Positions 47,430 to 56,479 are shown, counted from the stretch's first letter. The stretch: DNA of 64,000 bases from Streptomyces sp. WAC05374 (GCF_004353505.1 NZ_SMNQ01000003.1:372001-436000), one strand, 5' to 3'. Numbers and translations: made by a program. Notes: generated by a model from the sequence alone, not told the origin.

Positions 47430-47724
47430 AGGTCTCGCTCATCTCCTACGCCGTCTCACAGGTGCGCCGGCCGATTCGCGAAGTACGGGCGGCGGGCGGA
47501 GCGGACCAGGGGGCCGCATCGACGTCCGCGCCCGACGTGTCTCGGGCACACCTATCGTCATCCATTCTGCGGGATGCCGAAGAGGCGCGCGGCCGAGAAC
47601 TTCCGCCGGTGGCGCGCTACGCACGCTACCCCCTCCGCAGCCCGCCGCCCACCTGCCCGCCCCAAGTAGCCCTCATCACGGTTCACTGAAGAGGCTGCTG
47701 GGGCACTATGACGAGGTGGCAGCC

Positions 47725-49062
47725 GTGAGGTCGTCCGACGAGGCCGGGCCGCTCCGGAGGGCGGGCCGGCGGGTGGGCCGTGCCCTGCACCTGCCGTTCA
47801 CCGGCACGGCGCGCGGTATCCGGAAAGCGACCCACGCCCACGGCGCGGGTGAATCCGGTCTCGGCAAACTGATCGAGCTGCACGCCGTGAACGGCGCCGG
47901 GGACGTCATGATCACCGTCGCGCTCGCCTCCACCGTCTTCTTCTCCGTCCCGACCGACGAGGCCCGTGGCCGGGTGGCGCTGTACCTGGCCGTGACGATG
48001 GCCCCGTTCACGCTCCTCGCCCCGGTGATCGGCCCGCTGCTGGACCGGCTGCCGCACGGCCGGCGCGCGGCGATGGCGGGCGCGATGGCCGCCCGGGTGG
48101 TGCTCGCGATCGCCCTGTCGGGCGCGGTCGTCACCGGCGATCTGGAGCTGTATCCGGCGGCGCTCGGCGTCCTCGTCGCGTCCAAGGCGTACGGCGTGGT
48201 GCGCAGTGCCGTCGTCCCGAGACTCCTGCCGCACGGCTTCTCGCTGGTGAAGGCGAACTCGCGGGTGACCCTCGCCGGTCTGCTGGCGACGGGCATCGCC
48301 GCGCCCGTCGGGGTGGGGCTGCAGCAGATCGGGCCGCAGTGGCCGCTGTACGGGGCGTGCGTGCTGTTCACCGGAGGAACGTTCCTGGCGCTGTCGATGC
48401 CCCACAAGGTCGACTCGGCGAAGGGCGAGCGCAAGGCCCACATGCTGACCCACGGGGAGCGCAAGCCCAGCCTCCGCACGGTCGGCCCCTCCGTCCTGCA
48501 CGGCCTCCAGGCGAACGCCGCGCACCGGGTGCTCTCCGGATTCCTGATCTTCTTCCTCGCCTTCCTGCTGCGCGAGCACCCGCTGTCGGGACAGAGCGCG
48601 GCGGTGTCGCTCGGCATCGTCGGCGTGGCGGCGGGCGTGGGCAACGCCTGCGGTACGGCGCTCGGCGCACTGCTGCGCTCCCGGGCGCCGGAGCTGATCG
48701 TGGCCGCGATGGTGACGCTCGCGATGTCGGCGGCGATCGTGGCGGCGGTGTTCTTCAGCGGGGTGGCCGTGGCGGCGCTGGGCGCGGTGGCGGGGCTGTC
48801 GCAGGCGCTGTCGAAGCTGTCGCTGGACGCGATGATCCAGCGGGACGTACCGGAGGTGGTGCGGACGTCCGCGTTCGCCCGCTCCGAGACGCTGCTCCAG
48901 ATGTCGTGGGTGGTCGGCGGGGCGATCGGCATCGCCCTGCCGCTGAACGGGCCCCTCGGCATGTCGGTCGCGGCGGCGATCCTGGCACTGGGTGTGGCGG
49001 TCACGGTCCGGGGGCTGCTGTCGGCGGCGCGCCGCGGCACGCCGCACCCCCGCGTGGCGTGA
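47725..49062 (+). CDS. MFS-type membrane transporter
   Basis: 445 residues from GTG 47725 (an in-frame GTG at 47716 is an alternative). About 11-12 hydrophobic helices are visible. Notable stretches are ELHAVNGAGDVMITVALASTVFF, PVIGPLLDRLPHGRRAAM and AFARSETLLQMSWVVGGAIG. The overall pattern is of a conserved actinomycete MFS group found beside DUF3027 and futalosine genes; substrate unknown. It lies 27 bases upstream of the DUF2771 gene. Confidence 0.82.
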   Translation: MRSSDEAGPLRRAGRRVGRALHLPFTGTARGIRKATHAHGAGESGLGKLIELHAVNGAGDVMITVALASTVFFSVPTDEARGRVALYLAVTMAPFTLLAPVIGPLLDRLPHGRRAAMAGAMAARVVLAIALSGAVVTGDLELYPAALGVLVASKAYGVVRSAVVPRLLPHGFSLVKANSRVTLAGLLATGIAAPVGVGLQQIGPQWPLYGACVLFTGGTFLALSMPHKVDSAKGERKAHMLTHGERKPSLRTVGPSVLHGLQANAAHRVLSGFLIFFLAFLLREHPLSGQSAAVSLGIVGVAAGVGNACGTALGALLRSRAPELIVAAMVTLAMSAAIVAAVFFSGVAVAALGAVAGLSQALSKLSLDAMIQRDVPEVVRTSAFARSETLLQMSWVVGGAIGIALPLNGPLGMSVAAAILALGVAVTVRGLLSAARRGTPHPRVA

Positions 49063-49089
49063 TGCGGGGCGGCGTATAGCCTTCGAGCC

Positions 49090-49569
49090 ATGACCGTTGC
49101 GTTCTTTTCCGGTAAGGCCCGCCGGGCCGGCGTCGCTCTGGGTGCCGTCTCCGCCGGACTCCTCGTACTCTCCGCCTGCGACAAGCCGACGCCGCTCGCG
49201 ACCGTGACGGTCGGGTCCGACTCGGTCAACGCCGAAGCGACCTGCTACAACGACGGGAAGGCGATCAAGGAGTCGCAGATCCAGTCGTGCCTGAACAAGA
49301 AGGCGGAGAAGACCATCACGGTCTCGGCCGACGACCGCGTCCGCTTCGGCGTCGACCCGGAGATCGCCGAGAACGGCTGGACGCTGTTCATCGGTGGCCA
49401 GCAGGCCGAGCAGGAGCCCTACAAGAAGACGTACCGGTCGATCCCGGCCAGCGCGTTCCTCTCCAGCCAGACCGGTGAGACGTCCAACACGGCGCAGATC
49501 AGCATCGTCGAGACGAGCGGCAAGAAGCTGACCGGCATCTGGCACTTCGAGCTGAAGAAGGAATCCTGA
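49090..49569 (+). CDS. DUF2771 lipoprotein
   Basis: 159 residues from ATG 49090; TAGCCT ends seven bases upstream, so possibly leaderless. The signal sequence ends in lipobox LSAC (C30), followed by DKPTPLATVTVGSDSVNAEATCY and the DUF2771 ending VETSGKKLTGIWHFELKKE. Family function is unknown. Its stop overlaps the probable CTG start of mqnB. Confidence 0.87.
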   Translation: MTVAFFSGKARRAGVALGAVSAGLLVLSACDKPTPLATVTVGSDSVNAEATCYNDGKAIKESQIQSCLNKKAEKTITVSADDRVRFGVDPEIAENGWTLFIGGQQAEQEPYKKTYRSIPASAFLSSQTGETSNTAQISIVETSGKKLTGIWHFELKKES

Positions 49570-50297
49570 CGCTCCGCGTCCTGGTCGTGACGGCGGTGGC
49601 GGCGGAGTCGGACTCCGTCGTCACGGGCCTCCACGGCTACGAGGCGGCCGCCCCGCGCGTCCTGCCGTCGGGCCACACCGTGACGTGCCTGGCCGCGCCG
49701 GGCGGCCCCGTCGTGGACGTGGTCGCCGGGGGCGTGGGCCCCGCCGCGGCGGCCGTCGCGGCCACCGGCGCCCTCGCGGCCGCCCCGTACGCGTACGACC
49801 TCGTCGTCTCGGCCGGCATCGGCGGCGGCTTCCCGCCGCACGCGCCCCTCGGGGCGGTCGTCGTGTCCGACGCCGTCGTCGCGGCCGACCTGGGGGCCGA
49901 CACGCCCGACGGTTACGTCGCCGTCGAGGAGCTGGGCTTCGGCCGTTCCGTCCACCTGCCGCCGCCCGGCCTGCCCGCCCGGATCGCCCGGGCCCTGCAC
50001 GAGGGCGGCCGGCCGCACGTCGTCGCGCCGGTCCTGACCGTGTCCACGGTCACCGGAACCGCCGCCCGCACCGCCGAGCTGATCGCCCGTCACCCCCGGG
50101 CCGGCGCGGAGGCCATGGAGGGGTTCGGCGTCGCCGAGGCGGCCACCGCCCACGGCGTCCCCGTCGTCGAGATCCGCGCCGTCTCCAACACCGTCGGCCC
50201 GCGCGACCGCGCCGCCTGGCGCATCGGCCAGGCCCTGGACTCGCTGCGGCACGCCTGCGGGCTGCTCGGCGCCACCGTCTTCCTGGAGGACCTGTGA
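49566..50297 (+). CDS. mqnB: Futalosine hydrolase (MqnB), probable CTG start
   Basis: 243 residues if started at CTG 49566 (CTGA overlap with the DUF2771 stop, GAAGGA three bases before). That start yields TLRVLVVTAVAAESDSVV, the first beta strand expected for the nucleoside phosphorylase-like fold. Starting at the first standard codon, GTG 49587, would remove it. Other landmarks are VDVVAGGVGPAAAAVAA, VSAGIGGGF and GAEAMEGFGVAEAA (catalytic region). It hydrolyses futalosine to dehypoxanthinylfutalosine in menaquinone synthesis. It overlaps mqnD as GTGA. Confidence 0.9.
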   Translation: MTLRVLVVTAVAAESDSVVTGLHGYEAAAPRVLPSGHTVTCLAAPGGPVVDVVAGGVGPAAAAVAATGALAAAPYAYDLVVSAGIGGGFPPHAPLGAVVVSDAVVAADLGADTPDGYVAVEELGFGRSVHLPPPGLPARIARALHEGGRPHVVAPVLTVSTVTGTAARTAELIARHPRAGAEAMEGFGVAEAATAHGVPVVEIRAVSNTVGPRDRAAWRIGQALDSLRHACGLLGATVFLEDL

Positions 50298-51148
50298 GGA
50301 TCGCGTACTCCCCGTGCCCGAACGACACGTTCGTCTTCCACGCCTGGGCGCACGGCCTCGTCCCCGGCGCGCCCCCGCTCGACGTGACGTTCGCGGACAT
50401 CGACGTCACCAACGGGATGGCCGAGCGCGGCGAGCTGGACGTGCTGAAGGTGTCGTACGCCGCCCTGCCCTGGGTGCTGGACGACTACGCCCTGCTGCCC
50501 TGCGGCGGCGCCCTGGGCCGGGGCTGCGGCCCGCTGGTGCTCACCCGGGAGCCGGGCCATGGGGGTATCTCCCTGCTCGGGGGACTTGCGGGGCGCACGG
50601 TCGCCGTGCCGAGCGAGCGCTCCACCGCCTACCTGCTGTTCCGGCTGTGGGCGGCGGACGTCGTCCCCGGCGGGGTGGGCGAGGTCGTGGTGATGCCGTT
50701 CCACGAGATCATGCCGGCGGTGCGGGACGGGAAGGTCGACGCGGGCCTGGTCATCCACGAGGCGCGCTTCACCTACGGGCAGTACGGACTGCACCGGCTC
50801 GCCGACTTGGGCGAGCACTGGGAGGCCACCACGGGCCTGCCGATCCCGCTGGGCGCGATCATCGCCAGGCGGTCGCTGGGCGCGGACACGCTGAAGCTGC
50901 TCGCCGAGTCGGCGCGCGCGTCGGTCCGGATGGCCTGGGACGACCCCGGGGCGTCGCGCGCCTACGTACGCGCCCACGCCCAGGAGATGGACCCGGCCGT
51001 GGCCGACCGGCACATCGGGCTGTACGTCAACGACTTCACCGCCGACCTCGGCGAGGACGGCTACGCCGCGGTGCGGGCGCTCCTCACCCGCGCGGCGGCC
51101 GAGGGGCTGGTGCCGCCCCTCGGCCCGGACGCGCTGTCGTTCCCGTAG
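50294..51148 (+). CDS. mqnD: 1,4-dihydroxy-6-naphthoate synthase (MqnD)
   Basis: 284 residues from GTG 50294, overlapping mqnB. The N-terminus MRIAYSPCPNDTFVFHAWAHG is diagnostic of MqnD. Further motifs are VLKVSYAALPWVL, VPSERSTAYLLFRLW and AGLVIHEARFTYGQYGL. The fold is periplasmic-binding-protein-like. It converts cyclic dehypoxanthinylfutalosine to 1,4-dihydroxy-6-naphthoate. Pairing with mqnB shows the organism uses the futalosine route; the other mqn genes are elsewhere. Confidence 0.95.
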   Translation: MRIAYSPCPNDTFVFHAWAHGLVPGAPPLDVTFADIDVTNGMAERGELDVLKVSYAALPWVLDDYALLPCGGALGRGCGPLVLTREPGHGGISLLGGLAGRTVAVPSERSTAYLLFRLWAADVVPGGVGEVVVMPFHEIMPAVRDGKVDAGLVIHEARFTYGQYGLHRLADLGEHWEATTGLPIPLGAIIARRSLGADTLKLLAESARASVRMAWDDPGASRAYVRAHAQEMDPAVADRHIGLYVNDFTADLGEDGYAAVRALLTRAAAEGLVPPLGPDALSFP

Positions 51149-51157
51149 TCGGTGGGG

Positions 51158-51541
51158 CTAGACGTCGAGCTGGTCCGCCACCGCGCGCAGCAGGCCCGCG
51201 ATCTTCTTGCCGTGGGCCTTGTCGGGGTAGCGGCCGCGCTCCAGCATGGGGGTGATGTTCTCCAGCAGCGTCGTCAGGTCCTGGACGATCGATGCCAGTT
51301 CGTCCGGCTTGCGCCGCTGTGCCGCCGCGACCGACGGCGTCGGGTCGAGGACCGTCACCGAAAGCGCCTGGTCACCGCGCTGGCCCGCGACCACGCCGAA
51401 CTCGACGCGCTGGCCGGGCTTGAGGGCGTCGACCCCGGCAGGGAGCACCGACGAGTGCACGAAGACGTCGCCGCCGTCGTCGCGGGAGAGAAAGCCGAAG
51501 CCCTTCTCGCTGTTGAACCACTTGACCTTGCCGGTAGGCAC
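51158..51541 (-). CDS. Cold-shock-domain protein with C-terminal extension
   Basis: 127 residues from ATG 51541. The first ~65 residues are a cold-shock domain with RNP1 KGFGFL and RNP2 VFVHSS. The ~60-residue tail (RRKPDELASIVQDLTTLLENITPML...) is helical and conserved in the actinomycete longer CspB-like group. It likely binds single-stranded RNA or DNA. The 156-base upstream region has a T-rich run (TTTTTTT on the minus strand), possibly part of a structured 5' leader. Confidence 0.9.
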   Translation of the reverse strand: MPTGKVKWFNSEKGFGFLSRDDGGDVFVHSSVLPAGVDALKPGQRVEFGVVAGQRGDQALSVTVLDPTPSVAAAQRRKPDELASIVQDLTTLLENITPMLERGRYPDKAHGKKIAGLLRAVADQLDV

Positions 51542-51697
51542 GTCTGTCCTCGTCCTCGTACTCGATAAAAAAACTGGCTCTGGATAGCACTACAGCGGGC
51601 CGCTCGGGCAGCCCGCCATGACCAAGGCTAATGGTCCAGGGGCCGGTGACAAGACGTCGCCGGTCTGTTCCTCCGGCCAGGGAACTACCCTGGCCGA

Positions 51698-51958
51698 ATG
51701 CATAGTGAAACCCCTGCGGGCGGCAGCGCCCCCGGTGACGGTCTCGTCCGGGCGGGTGGGATCGTCTTCATCGTCGGCGCGGTGGCGACCCTGATCACCG
51801 TGGCGCCGCTGTTCCTCGGCACCGATCCGTTCCCGCCGGTCGCGTACGCGGTGTGCATGCTGATGGGCGTCGGTTTCCTGATCGCCGGCGCCGGGGTGCT
51901 GCGGTCGATCGCCGCCCAGCGCCGTCAGGCCAGGTCGGCGGCCAAGCCCGCACTGTAG
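51698..51958 (+). CDS. Small two-helix membrane protein
   Basis: 86 residues from ATG 51698, probably leaderless (TACCCT six bases upstream). Two hydrophobic helices are visible: GGIVFIVGAVATLITVAPLF and VAYAVCMLMGVGFLIAGAGV, with a basic C-terminus. It has no recognised domain. The 3' end overlaps the convergent HAD gene by 34 bases. Confidence 0.75.
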   Translation: MHSETPAGGSAPGDGLVRAGGIVFIVGAVATLITVAPLFLGTDPFPPVAYAVCMLMGVGFLIAGAGVLRSIAAQRRQARSAAKPAL

Positions 51959-52557
51959 GCGTCCCACCAGGCCGGAAAGGCCGTCAGGTCGGGCAGGACC
52001 ACGTCCGCGCCGGCCGCCCGCAGTTCGTCCGCGCCGCACGGCCCGGTCGGGAGGGACACGGCGAGTGCGCCGGCCGCGCGGGCGCCGCGCACGTCGCCGG
52101 TGTGGTCGCCGACGTACACGCTCGCGCCCTGTTCGCGCAGCGCCACCGCCTTCGCCTCGGCCCACAGCCAGCCGATCACCGCGTCCGGTTCGATCCCCAG
52201 GTGGTCGAGGTGGAGCTTGGCGTTCGGCTCGTGTTTGGCGGTGACGACGACCGCCCGGCCGCCCGCCGCGCGAACGGCTTGAATCGCACCCTTCGCCCCC
52301 GGCATCGCGAGCGTCGGTTCGATGGCGTACGCCGGGTATATCGCGCGGTAGCGGTCGGCGGCCTCCGCGATCCGGTCGGCCGGGAACCAGTGCGCGAGCT
52401 CCTGTTCGAGGGGTGGTCCCAGGCGCGTGACGGCCAGGTCGGCATCGATCCGGACACCCGTCTCGGCGGAGAGCGCCCGATAGGTGGCGTGGATGCCGGG
52501 GCGCGAGTCGATCAGGGTCATGTCGAGGTCGAAGCCGACCGTCACCGTGGGGACCAT
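51925..52557 (-). CDS. HAD-superfamily phosphatase (phosphoglycolate phosphatase-like)
   Basis: 210 residues from ATG 52557 (MVPTVTVGFDLDMTLIDSRPG). HAD motif I is DLDMTLID, motif II VVVTAK, motif III the following lysine region, and motif IV VYVGDHTGDVRGARAAG. The cap is of the alpha-helical type. It probably removes phosphate from a small metabolite such as phosphoglycolate; specificity is not readable. The 3' end overlaps the convergent small membrane gene. Confidence 0.9.
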   Translation of the reverse strand: MVPTVTVGFDLDMTLIDSRPGIHATYRALSAETGVRIDADLAVTRLGPPLEQELAHWFPADRIAEAADRYRAIYPAYAIEPTLAMPGAKGAIQAVRAAGGRAVVVTAKHEPNAKLHLDHLGIEPDAVIGWLWAEAKAVALREQGASVYVGDHTGDVRGARAAGALAVSLPTGPCGADELRAAGADVVLPDLTAFPAWWDAYSAGLAADLA

Positions 52558-52586
52558 GGGGGCATTGTTGCCGACGGAGCCGGGCG

Positions 52587-53561
52587 TCAGGCGCGGCGGG
52601 CGCGCCACAGGAGGTAGAGGGCCGAGGCCAGGGCGGCCGTGCGCAGCGTCCAGGGCCAGGTGGCGCCGAGGGCGGTGGCCAGGGCGTCGCCGCCCGGAGG
52701 GATCGGGTCGCCCCAGCGGCCGTCGAGGCGGCCCCACAGCCACACCGCGGCGCCCGCCGCGACGGCGCCCGGCAGGCCGAACACCGCGAGCTTCGCCTCC
52801 GTGCGGCTCAGGCGGCGCGAGGCGTACGCGAGGAGCCAGCCGCCGAGCAGCGGGAGCCACGCGCCGAGCACGACGCCGACGACGAGCAGCACGGCGGCGG
52901 CCACCAGCATCGGGTGTCCGAGCCGGAGTGCGGGCAGGGCCGGCCGGCGGCGGGCCGGTGCCGCGGACGGGGGCGCGGCCGGAACCTCCGCCGGGGGCTC
53001 GGCGGTCTGGGCACCGGCGCCCTCCCGCTCCGCCTCCCCCGGCTTCGGCGGCGGTTTCAGCATGTCGGGAATCTCCACCCCGCCACGGAAGCCGGGCGGC
53101 AGGGCGTCGTCCTCGACGCGCCACCACTCGGGCCGGCCGTCCGCCGCGCCCAGGTCGTCCATCCCGGCCAGGTGCGGGCTCTGCGCCGCCAGGACGTCGG
53201 GGGCGCCCTCCTCCTCCCGGGGCTCCGGGCGGCGGCGGAACCGCGTGCGCGGCGTGCGCTGCACCGGTACGGCGGGATGCGCGGGAGCCGCCGGGGGCGC
53301 CGGGGCCGCGGGGCCGGAGGGGCCCTCACGCGTCCCGCCGTCGCCCGCCGCCGCGCCGACCACCTCGTCGGGCGTGCCGAGGGCGCTGAGAATGCCGCGT
53401 ACCGCCGCCGGGCTGTCGTCCTTGCCGCGCCGGCTGTCGATCTCGCTGCGCAGCGACGACACGAGCCGCATCCGCGTCTGCGAGGACAGGTGCCGTTGCT
53501 GGGCCAGGTCACCGACCCGGCTCAGATAGTCGAAGACAAGCTGGTCGCTCTCGATCCCCAC
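52587..53561 (-). CDS. Membrane protein with N-terminal helical (permease/sensor-type DUF1700-like) domain
   Basis: 324 residues from GTG 53561. The start is supported by the mirror-image promoter at 53569-53596. Residues 1-70 form a helical domain (LVFDYLSRVGDLAQQRHLSSQTRMRLVSSLRSEID) ending GTPDEVVGAA, as in small actinobacterial sensor-like proteins. A long Pro/Ala/Arg linker follows, and four C-terminal hydrophobic helices (about 215-320). Function is unknown. It is divergent from the helicase-associated gene and shares its control region. Confidence 0.78.
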   Translation of the reverse strand: MGIESDQLVFDYLSRVGDLAQQRHLSSQTRMRLVSSLRSEIDSRRGKDDSPAAVRGILSALGTPDEVVGAAAGDGGTREGPSGPAAPAPPAAPAHPAVPVQRTPRTRFRRRPEPREEEGAPDVLAAQSPHLAGMDDLGAADGRPEWWRVEDDALPPGFRGGVEIPDMLKPPPKPGEAEREGAGAQTAEPPAEVPAAPPSAAPARRRPALPALRLGHPMLVAAAVLLVVGVVLGAWLPLLGGWLLAYASRRLSRTEAKLAVFGLPGAVAAGAAVWLWGRLDGRWGDPIPPGGDALATALGATWPWTLRTAALASALYLLWRARRA

Positions 53562-53568
53562 CGTCACG

Positions 53569-53596
53569 ACGTTAGCGCCTGCGCAGGGGCTAACGT
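53569..53596. promoter_or_regulatory. 28-bp near-perfect palindrome carrying two face-to-face promoters
   Basis: ACGTTAGC (53569-53576) and GCTAACGT (53589-53596) flank the palindrome CCTGCGCAGG. Only one base pair breaks the symmetry. Each end contains TAACGT reading outward, exactly seven bases before GTG 53561 on the minus strand and ATG 53604 on the plus strand. Both transcripts are therefore probably leaderless, with overlapping promoters. Confidence 0.7.
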
Positions 53597-53603
53597 GGTC
53601 CGG

Positions 53604-56330
53604 ATGGGGACCGGTGAGCTCGATCGGGAGGCGCACGTGGCCGCAGGAACCGAAGGCAATGGCGGTACGGCGGCTCCGCGCACCCTCGCGGAGGCCCTGC
53701 GGGCCCGCGGCGACGAGGGCCTGGCCGCACTGCTGCGCGCCCGCCCCGACCTGCTGGTTCCCGTGCCGAGCGACCTCACCCAGCTCGCGACCCGCGCCGG
53801 GACCCGCGCCTCCGTCGTCCGCGCCCTGGAGCGGCTCGACCGGTTCGCGCTCCAGACCGCCGAGGCGCTCGCGGTGGCGCCGGACCCGGCCCCGTATCCG
53901 GTGCTGCTCGGGCTGATGGCCGGTGACGAGGGCGACGCGGACGTCGAGGCGGCGCTGCCCCGGGCGGTCGGCGCCCTGCGCGAGCAGGCCCTGGTGTGGG
54001 GCGACGACGACCGGCTGCGGCTCGTGCGGACCGCCCGCGAACTGCTGGCCCCCTCGCCGCAGCACCCCTCCCCCACCGGGCTCGGCCCCACGGTCGCGGA
54101 GGCGACGGCGGGCATGTCGCCCACCCGGCTCCAGGAGATCATCGCGGCGGCCGGGCTGGCCACGACACACGATCCGGTGTCGGCGGTGGCCGCGCTGACG
54201 GACCTGTTCACCGACCGTGACCGGATGGGCGCGCTGCTGGACACGGCGCCCGTGGAGGCGCTGGGGGTGCTGGACCGGCTGGTGTGGGGGCCGCCGTACG
54301 GGGAGGTGACGCCCGACCCGGCGCCGCCGGTGCGCTGGCTGCGCGACCGGGGCCTGCTGCTCCCGGCGACGGCGCGCACGGTGGTGCTGCCGCGCGAGGT
54401 GGCGCTGCACCTGCGCGCCGGGCGTGCGCACCGGGCGCCCGAGCCGGTGCCGCCCGCCGTGGTGGCAGCCCACGAGTACCGTCCACAGGTTGTGGACAGT
54501 ACGGCGGCGGGCCAGGCGTACACCGCGCTCGCGACCGTGGAGGAGCTGGCCAAGGAGTGGAACGAGGGCGGCCCGGCGGTGCTGCGCGCGGGCGGGCTGT
54601 CCGTGCGCGACCTGAAGCGGACGGCCGTGGCGCTGGAGGTGCCCGAGCAGGTCGCGGCGTTCTGGCTGGAGCTGGCGTACGGGGCGGGGCTGATCGCGTC
54701 GGACGGGGAGGCGGACGAGCGGTACGCGCCGACGCCCGCGTACGACGAGTGGATCGGCCTGCCGGCCGCCGAGCGGTGGGCGGTGCTGGCCGGGACGTGG
54801 CTGGCGGGGACCAGGACGCCGGGCCTGGCCGGCACCCAGGACACCAAGGGGCGCACCCTCGCCGTGCTCGGGCCCGGCCTGGACCGGGGCGCCGCGCCGG
54901 AGGTGCGTCACCGGGTGCTGGCGCTGCTGGCGGGGCTCCCGGCCGGGGCGGCCCCGGACCCGGAGACGCTGCTGGCGCGGCTGCGCTGGGAGCGCCCGCT
55001 GCGGGGCACCGCGAAGGAGCAGGGCGCCGACCTGCGGGCCAGGCTGGCGAGCTGGACGCTGACGGAGGCGGAGCTGCTGGGCGTGACGGGGCGCGGCGCC
55101 CTGGCGGCCCACGGCCGGGCGCTGCTGCCCGGCGCGCCCGCGCCCGGCACCGACCACCCGGTCCCGGCGGACGGGCACACCGCGCACGTCCGCACCGCGC
55201 ACGGGCAGGACCGGCACGGTCACGACCCGCACGGCGCCGCCCCGCACGGCACGGACCCGCACGGCGCGGACCTGCACGGCGCGGCGGGGCACGGCGCGCC
55301 CCGCCCGGAGCCGGCCCACGCCCCCGGCGCCGTCCCGGACGCCGACGCGTTCAACGGGCGCCGCCCGGCCCACGCCGCCGTCGCCGCCCACGGGGGCGCC
55401 GCCGCGCTCCTCGCGCCGCTGCTGCCCGAGCCGGTCGACCACGTGCTGCTCCAGGCGGACCTCACGGCCGTCGCCCCCGGCCCCCTCCAGCGGCCGCTCG
55501 CCGACACGCTGGCCGTGCTGGCGGACGTCGAGTCCAAGGGCGGCGCCACCGTGTACCGCTTCACGCCCGCCTCGGTGCGCCGCGCCCTGGACGCCGGGCA
55601 GGCGGCGGCGGACCTGCACGCCTTCCTGGCGGCCCACTCCCGCACGCCCGTTCCGCAGCCGCTCGCGTACCTCATCGACGACGTCGCCCGGAAGCACGGC
55701 CACCTCCGGGTGGGCGCCGCCTCCGCCTACGTACGCTGCGACGACGACTCCGTGCTGGGCGAGATCCTCGCCGACAAGCGGTCGGCCGCCCTGCGGCTGC
55801 GCCGCCTCGCGCCCACCGTGCTGGCCGCCCAGGCGGACCCGGCCGCGCTGCTGGAGGGCCTGCGGTCCATGGGCTTCGCCCCGGCGGCCGAGTCGGCGGA
55901 GGGGGACGTACTGATCACCAGGGCGCACGCCTACCGCACCCCGGCGCGCACGGCGCCCGCGCCGGTGCCGGAGGGCCCGCCCGAGCCGGACGCCACCCTG
56001 CTGGGCGCCGCCGTGAAGGCGATCCGCGCCGGGGACCTGGCCTCCACGGTCGTCCGCAAGGAGGAGCCGGCCGGGGGCGCGCCCGACGGCGCGCCGCCCC
56101 GCACCTCCGCCGCCGAGACCCTCGCCACCGTCCAGGCCGCAGCCATGACCGGCTCGGTCCTGTGGATCGGCTACGTCAACGCCGAGGGCACCGCCAGCCA
56201 GCGCGTCATCGCGCCGGTCCGGGTGGAGGGCGGCTTCGTCACGGCGTACGACCACACGGCGGACGAGGTCCGCACCTACCCGCTGCACCGCATCACGGGC
56301 GTCGCGGAACTGGCGGACGACCCGACCTGA
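53604..56330 (+). CDS. Helicase C-terminal/XPB-associated and WYL-like domain protein
   Basis: 908 residues from ATG 53604. The N-terminal ~500 residues are repeated winged-helix-like modules, e.g. LTQLATRAGTRASVVRALERLDRFALQTAEALA. The central region DHVLLQADLTAVAPGPLQRPLADTLA and HAFLAAHSRTPVPQPLAYLIDDVARKHGHLRVG is the helicase XPB/Ssl2 N-terminal-associated domain. The C-terminus (VLWIGYVNAEGTASQRVIAPVRVEGGFVTAYDHTADEVRTYPLHRI) resembles WYL. A His/Gly repeat (about residues 535-570) interrupts it. In actinomycetes this family lies near the XPB gene, as here, and is thought to partner it. Confidence 0.85.
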   Translation: MGTGELDREAHVAAGTEGNGGTAAPRTLAEALRARGDEGLAALLRARPDLLVPVPSDLTQLATRAGTRASVVRALERLDRFALQTAEALAVAPDPAPYPVLLGLMAGDEGDADVEAALPRAVGALREQALVWGDDDRLRLVRTARELLAPSPQHPSPTGLGPTVAEATAGMSPTRLQEIIAAAGLATTHDPVSAVAALTDLFTDRDRMGALLDTAPVEALGVLDRLVWGPPYGEVTPDPAPPVRWLRDRGLLLPATARTVVLPREVALHLRAGRAHRAPEPVPPAVVAAHEYRPQVVDSTAAGQAYTALATVEELAKEWNEGGPAVLRAGGLSVRDLKRTAVALEVPEQVAAFWLELAYGAGLIASDGEADERYAPTPAYDEWIGLPAAERWAVLAGTWLAGTRTPGLAGTQDTKGRTLAVLGPGLDRGAAPEVRHRVLALLAGLPAGAAPDPETLLARLRWERPLRGTAKEQGADLRARLASWTLTEAELLGVTGRGALAAHGRALLPGAPAPGTDHPVPADGHTAHVRTAHGQDRHGHDPHGAAPHGTDPHGADLHGAAGHGAPRPEPAHAPGAVPDADAFNGRRPAHAAVAAHGGAAALLAPLLPEPVDHVLLQADLTAVAPGPLQRPLADTLAVLADVESKGGATVYRFTPASVRRALDAGQAAADLHAFLAAHSRTPVPQPLAYLIDDVARKHGHLRVGAASAYVRCDDDSVLGEILADKRSAALRLRRLAPTVLAAQADPAALLEGLRSMGFAPAAESAEGDVLITRAHAYRTPARTAPAPVPEGPPEPDATLLGAAVKAIRAGDLASTVVRKEEPAGGAPDGAPPRTSAAETLATVQAAAMTGSVLWIGYVNAEGTASQRVIAPVRVEGGFVTAYDHTADEVRTYPLHRITGVAELADDPT

Positions 56331-56479
56331 CCCGTTCCGGGGCCGATCATGCGTACGGGCGGCGGATTTCCCGCCGGTGAGTGACCACAACCCCACCCCC
56401 GGGGGACCTTCCGCATTCCCCCGGCGTGGCGCGGGCAGCCACGAGGCGTCCCGAACGGCACCACACGAAAGGTCGTCCC

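Noticed and set aside
47245..47442. Cysteine-rich ORF (MSETCECCDDAKPYC...) overlapping the DUF3027 start
   Set aside because: It becomes Gly/Arg low-complexity after about 25 residues and overlaps a conserved gene in another frame; AGGAG abuts its ATG with no spacing.
51925..51958. 34-base overlap of convergent genes as a sign of a wrong gene call
   Set aside because: Both genes have good internal evidence (HAD motifs; two helices and a promoter box), and such overlaps occur in Streptomyces.
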